Shown here in pieces: positions 16,061 through 18,287 of a DNA stretch of 18,287 nt. The notes under the pieces were generated by a model. That model ran no database searches, was not told the DNA's origin, and worked only from the letters and a program-made list of their open reading frames with translations. The stretch is from Bacteroidota bacterium (GTDB lineage: Bacteria > Bacteroidota > Bacteroidia > Chitinophagales > Chitinophagaceae). The stretch lies in NCBI GenBank assembly GCA_028877005.1, contig JAGWPI010000361.1, positions 1 through 18,287 of the forward strand. Reading direction: 5' to 3'. The number at the start of each line of letters is the position of its first letter. The first letter of the stretch is position 1. The position numbers and the translations under genes are program-made.

Positions 16061-16883
16061 GATGGTTTTTTCTGGCAGCTTCAATTGCTTTTTTTACACT
16101 ACCATACTGCAATAATAAAGATTTTGCCTGTTCATAGTTAAGGTTGTGCAAATGTTCCATAACCATTTTAGCGCCTCTGTCTATTAGTTTGGCATTGGTT
16201 AATTGCATGTTCACCATTTTGTTATCTTCTACACGGCCAAGTTGAATCATAACACTAGTTGAAATCATGTTCAATACCATTTTTTGTGCAGTTCCACTTT
16301 TCATTCGGGTGCTACCTGTTACAAACTCTGGTCCAACTATTACTTCTACCGGATAATCTGCTATTCCACTAATAATAGAGTGCGGGTTGCAGGAAATGCT
16401 TCCGGTATAAATATTTCTTTCTTTACAAGCCTTTAGTGCACCTACTACATAGGGTGTACTGCCACTTGCTGCTAGGCCAATTACAAAGTCATTTTTAGAA
16501 ACATGCCAACTTTCTAAATCACGCCATCCTTGTTCATAACTATCTTCTGCATTTTCCACTGCTTGTGTAATTGCTATATCGCCCCCGGCAATTAGTCCAA
16601 TAACTAATCCATAAGGTACCCCATAGGTAGGAGGGCATTCACTGGCATCTAATATACCCAATCTACCACTAGTGCCTGCGCCTATATAAAACAATCTGCC
16701 ACCTGCTAACATTACATCAGTAATGGCAACCACTAATTCTTCAATTTGTGGGATGGCTTTTTCAACAGCAAGCGGAACAGTTTTGTCTTCTTCATTAATG
16801 TGTTGTAATAATTCTGCAATTGACATTTTTTCTAAATGCCTATAGGGAGAAGGCTGTTCGGTTATTTTCGTCTGCTCAATCAT
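16053..16883 (-). CDS. murQ: N-acetylmuramic acid 6-phosphate etherase
   Basis: MurQ cleaves the lactyl ether of MurNAc-6-phosphate, giving GlcNAc-6-phosphate and D-lactate, and works in the cytoplasm in cell-wall recycling. The 276-residue protein has the SIS domain and the family signatures GAGTSGRLGILDASECPPT (68-86) and EFVTGSTRMKSGTAQK. Glu82 and Glu113 (in NAEDS) correspond to the two glutamates proposed as catalytic in the E. coli enzyme. It is somewhat shorter than the about 298 residues of E. coli MurQ but complete through the C-terminal helices. The BadF-type kinase gene ends nine bases before its start, and the orphan gene start overlaps its stop. Together the kinase and MurQ make a coherent two-step pathway. 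Confidence 0.96.
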   Translation of the reverse strand: MIEQTKITEQPSPYRHLEKMSIAELLQHINEEDKTVPLAVEKAIPQIEELVVAITDVMLAGGRLFYIGAGTSGRLGILDASECPPTYGVPYGLVIGLIAGGDIAITQAVENAEDSYEQGWRDLESWHVSKNDFVIGLAASGSTPYVVGALKACKERNIYTGSISCNPHSIISGIADYPVEVIVGPEFVTGSTRMKSGTAQKMVLNMISTSVMIQLGRVEDNKMVNMQLTNAKLIDRGAKMVMEHLHNLNYEQAKSLLLQYGSVKKAIEAARKNHHA

Positions 16884-16892
16884 AAAATAGCT

Positions 16893-17735
16893 TTATCGAT
16901 GGTATTCAATTAATCCCTGCATGGGTTTTTGCAGTATTTTGCCCATTTTTATCTCATAAACTTGGCAAAGTTCCTGCAAAATATCGCTAAATCCAAATGC
17001 AACACTACCAATAAAATTAATAGGATATTCCCATATTTCCTTATACTTTAACAAATGTTGATAAAAAAAATCATTCAATCCATCTTCAATAATATTTTCA
17101 ATCATGTAATGGCCGCGGTTTTCTGCAAGAAATAGTGCAAATCCGGCTAGGTAACGGTTGGCCAAAGGTTGTTGGTATACATTTTCTAGAATTTCTTTAG
17201 GTGATAAGGCATATTTTTTATTGAATCTATCCATCAGGTCCTGATCAAATGTTTGATACAAATAATACTGTACTACTTTTTTACCCAAATAAGCGCCACT
17301 ACCTTCATCCCCTAAAATGTATCCAATACCAGGACTGTTTTTAACAATTTTTTTTCCATTATAGTAGCAAGAGTTGGAGCCGGTGCCCAAAATGCAGGCA
17401 ATGCCTTTATTGTGGTTGCAAAGTGCTCTGGCTGCTGCTAATATATCTGTATTTAATTCTATGCTGGCACTTTTAAACAAAGTTTTAAATACACCACGCA
17501 TCATTTTTATGTGGTTTGTATTACTTAGGCCAGTTCCATAAAAATAAACTTCATCTATAGGGGCATTGTGCTTTATATGAGGCAATACTTCTTTTTGTAT
17601 AATTGCCATTATTTCATGGCTATTTAAAAAATATGGACTTAAACCTTGTGTGGTAAAAACCTTTTTTTTATGCGGTTGTAATACACACCATTCGCATTTG
17701 GTGGCCCCGCTATCAGCAATTAATTTAATAGCCAT
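16893..17735 (-). CDS. BadF/BadG-type sugar kinase, probable MurNAc or GlcNAc kinase
   Basis: A 280-residue ASKHA-fold kinase of the BadF/BadG/BcrA/BcrD ATPase family, the group that includes N-acetylglucosamine kinases. The phosphate-1 motif is at the N terminus (DSGATKCEW, Asp8), a conserved Asp is at 97 (NTDILAAARA), the phosphate-2 type loop is GTGSNS (117-122), and LGDEGSGAYLG follows (141-151). It is the first gene of the minus-strand group, and murQ starts nine bases after its stop. In Tannerella forsythia a kinase of this kind (MurK) phosphorylates MurNAc for MurQ, since the organism lacks the PTS route. By that parallel this enzyme is most likely a MurNAc kinase, or one accepting both amino sugars. 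The sequence alone does not decide between MurNAc and GlcNAc. Confidence 0.85.
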   Translation of the reverse strand: MAIKLIADSGATKCEWCVLQPHKKKVFTTQGLSPYFLNSHEIMAIIQKEVLPHIKHNAPIDEVYFYGTGLSNTNHIKMMRGVFKTLFKSASIELNTDILAAARALCNHNKGIACILGTGSNSCYYNGKKIVKNSPGIGYILGDEGSGAYLGKKVVQYYLYQTFDQDLMDRFNKKYALSPKEILENVYQQPLANRYLAGFALFLAENRGHYMIENIIEDGLNDFFYQHLLKYKEIWEYPINFIGSVAFGFSDILQELCQVYEIKMGKILQKPMQGLIEYHR

Positions 17736-17836
17736 CGTTTTTAGTTTTTATGGTTCAGTTCAACAATGCATGAGCCAATTCAACATTAATACGGATATTC
17801 GCAATCTTGAATTAAGATACAAAGAAGCAGCATATT

Positions 17837-18287
17837 ATGTCAAGAAAAAAATTAAGTATTTGGTTGCCACTTTTATTATCTGTTATTTTAGTTATTGGAA
17901 TGGTACTGGGATACCAGTTAAACGTTCAAACCTCTTCAGGTAGTTTTTTACGAAGTGGGGGTACTTCTTCATTGCAAGAAGTGATTGATTTAATTAACAC
18001 GAAATATGTAGATGCCATAAAACCGGATAGTTTTAAACAAGCCATGATTGAGCAGTCTCTGGCTAATTTAGATCCTCATTCTATTTATATCCCTCCTAAA
18101 GAAGTAAAAGAGGTGAATGAAGAACTAATGGGTAATTTTCAAGGTATTGGGGTAGAATTTCAGGTATTTAATGATACTATAAATGTTGTGAATGTTGTAC
18201 CTAATGGTCCGGCAGAAGAGGCAGGCATTAAGGTGGGCGATATTATATTGAAAGCAAACGATTCTATTGACCTAGTAGGTAAATTAG
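17837..18287 (+). CDS. S41-family C-terminal processing protease (CtpA-like), 3' end cut by window edge
   Basis: An open frame runs from the ATG at 17837 to the end of the window without a stop (150 codons visible). The N terminus is a signal anchor (WLPLLLSVILVIGMVLGY, about 9-26). Next comes the family's characteristic segment with EVIDLINTKYVD and LDPHSIYIPP, then a PDZ domain beginning near FQGIGVEFQV and continuing through VVPNGPAEEAGIKVGDIIL. The catalytic Ser/Lys protease core would lie beyond the window. S41 proteases of this type are periplasmic, membrane-anchored enzymes that trim or degrade envelope proteins from their C termini. The gene is divergent from the kinase gene, with 101 bases between the starts; I saw no exact TAnnTTTG box in that gap on either strand. 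This start is supported by the hydrophobic anchor that follows it. Confidence 0.93.
   Translation, partial: MSRKKLSIWLPLLLSVILVIGMVLGYQLNVQTSSGSFLRSGGTSSLQEVIDLINTKYVDAIKPDSFKQAMIEQSLANLDPHSIYIPPKEVKEVNEELMGNFQGIGVEFQVFNDTINVVNVVPNGPAEEAGIKVGDIILKANDSIDLVGKL

Noticed and set aside
17650..17943. A 97-codon plus-strand frame between the kinase and the protease
   Set aside because: It overlaps the kinase antisense and the protease in a different frame; the protease frame starting at 17837 has clear family motifs.
1..18287. CRISPR arrays, tRNA or rRNA genes, insertion sequences, toxin-antitoxin or phage-defence modules
   Set aside because: I saw no regularly spaced repeats, no cloverleaf or rRNA-like tracts, no transposase motifs and no known defence domains on either strand.

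Overview
The window looks like an AT-rich chromosome segment from a member of the Bacteroidota, most likely close to Chitinophagaceae/Sphingobacteriia. The evidence is a SusC/SusD outer-membrane pair, exact TAnnTTTG-type promoter boxes, a patatin fused to an Omp85-type barrel, a Bacteroidota-style M48 lipoprotein, and very weak Shine-Dalgarno sites. The family-level placement is inference from gene content, not from a phylogeny.

Left part (1-4751): the 3' end of plsY (phospholipid synthesis), an M48 zinc-protease lipoprotein, then a two-gene unit made of a DUF3052-like/YdeI-OmdA fusion and a CYTH-domain protein. The CYTH gene meets dnaG (primase, minus strand) tail to tail with no base between the stop codons.

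Middle (4839-11627): a DeoR-family regulator, a 279-base AT-rich leader carrying three pairs of short tandem repeats, then susC-like, susD-like and a DUF4397-type lipoprotein with an internal duplication, closed by a clear intrinsic terminator at 11594-11627. This is an outer-membrane nutrient uptake operon with no glycoside hydrolase, peptidase, or hybrid two-component or ECF-sigma regulator beside it. The DeoR protein is the only regulator in sight. A separate DUF4197 gene with its own promoter box follows.

Right part (12490-17735, all minus strand): reading in transcription order, a BadF/N-acetylglucosamine-kinase-type sugar kinase, murQ, an unrecognised 187-residue protein whose start overlaps the murQ stop, a secreted patatin-POTRA-barrel protein, and a tail-anchored J-domain protein. 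The kinase plus MurQ match the MurNAc salvage pair (MurNAc to MurNAc-6-P to GlcNAc-6-P plus D-lactate) used by Bacteroidota. At the right edge an S41 C-terminal-processing protease starts divergently and runs out of the window.

Most of the window is ordinary housekeeping and envelope biology. I found no CRISPR array, transposon, RNA gene or defence system. The best leads are the murQ-coupled orphan gene, the repeat-bearing leader of the DeoR-SusC-SusD-DUF4397 locus, and the membrane-anchored J protein.
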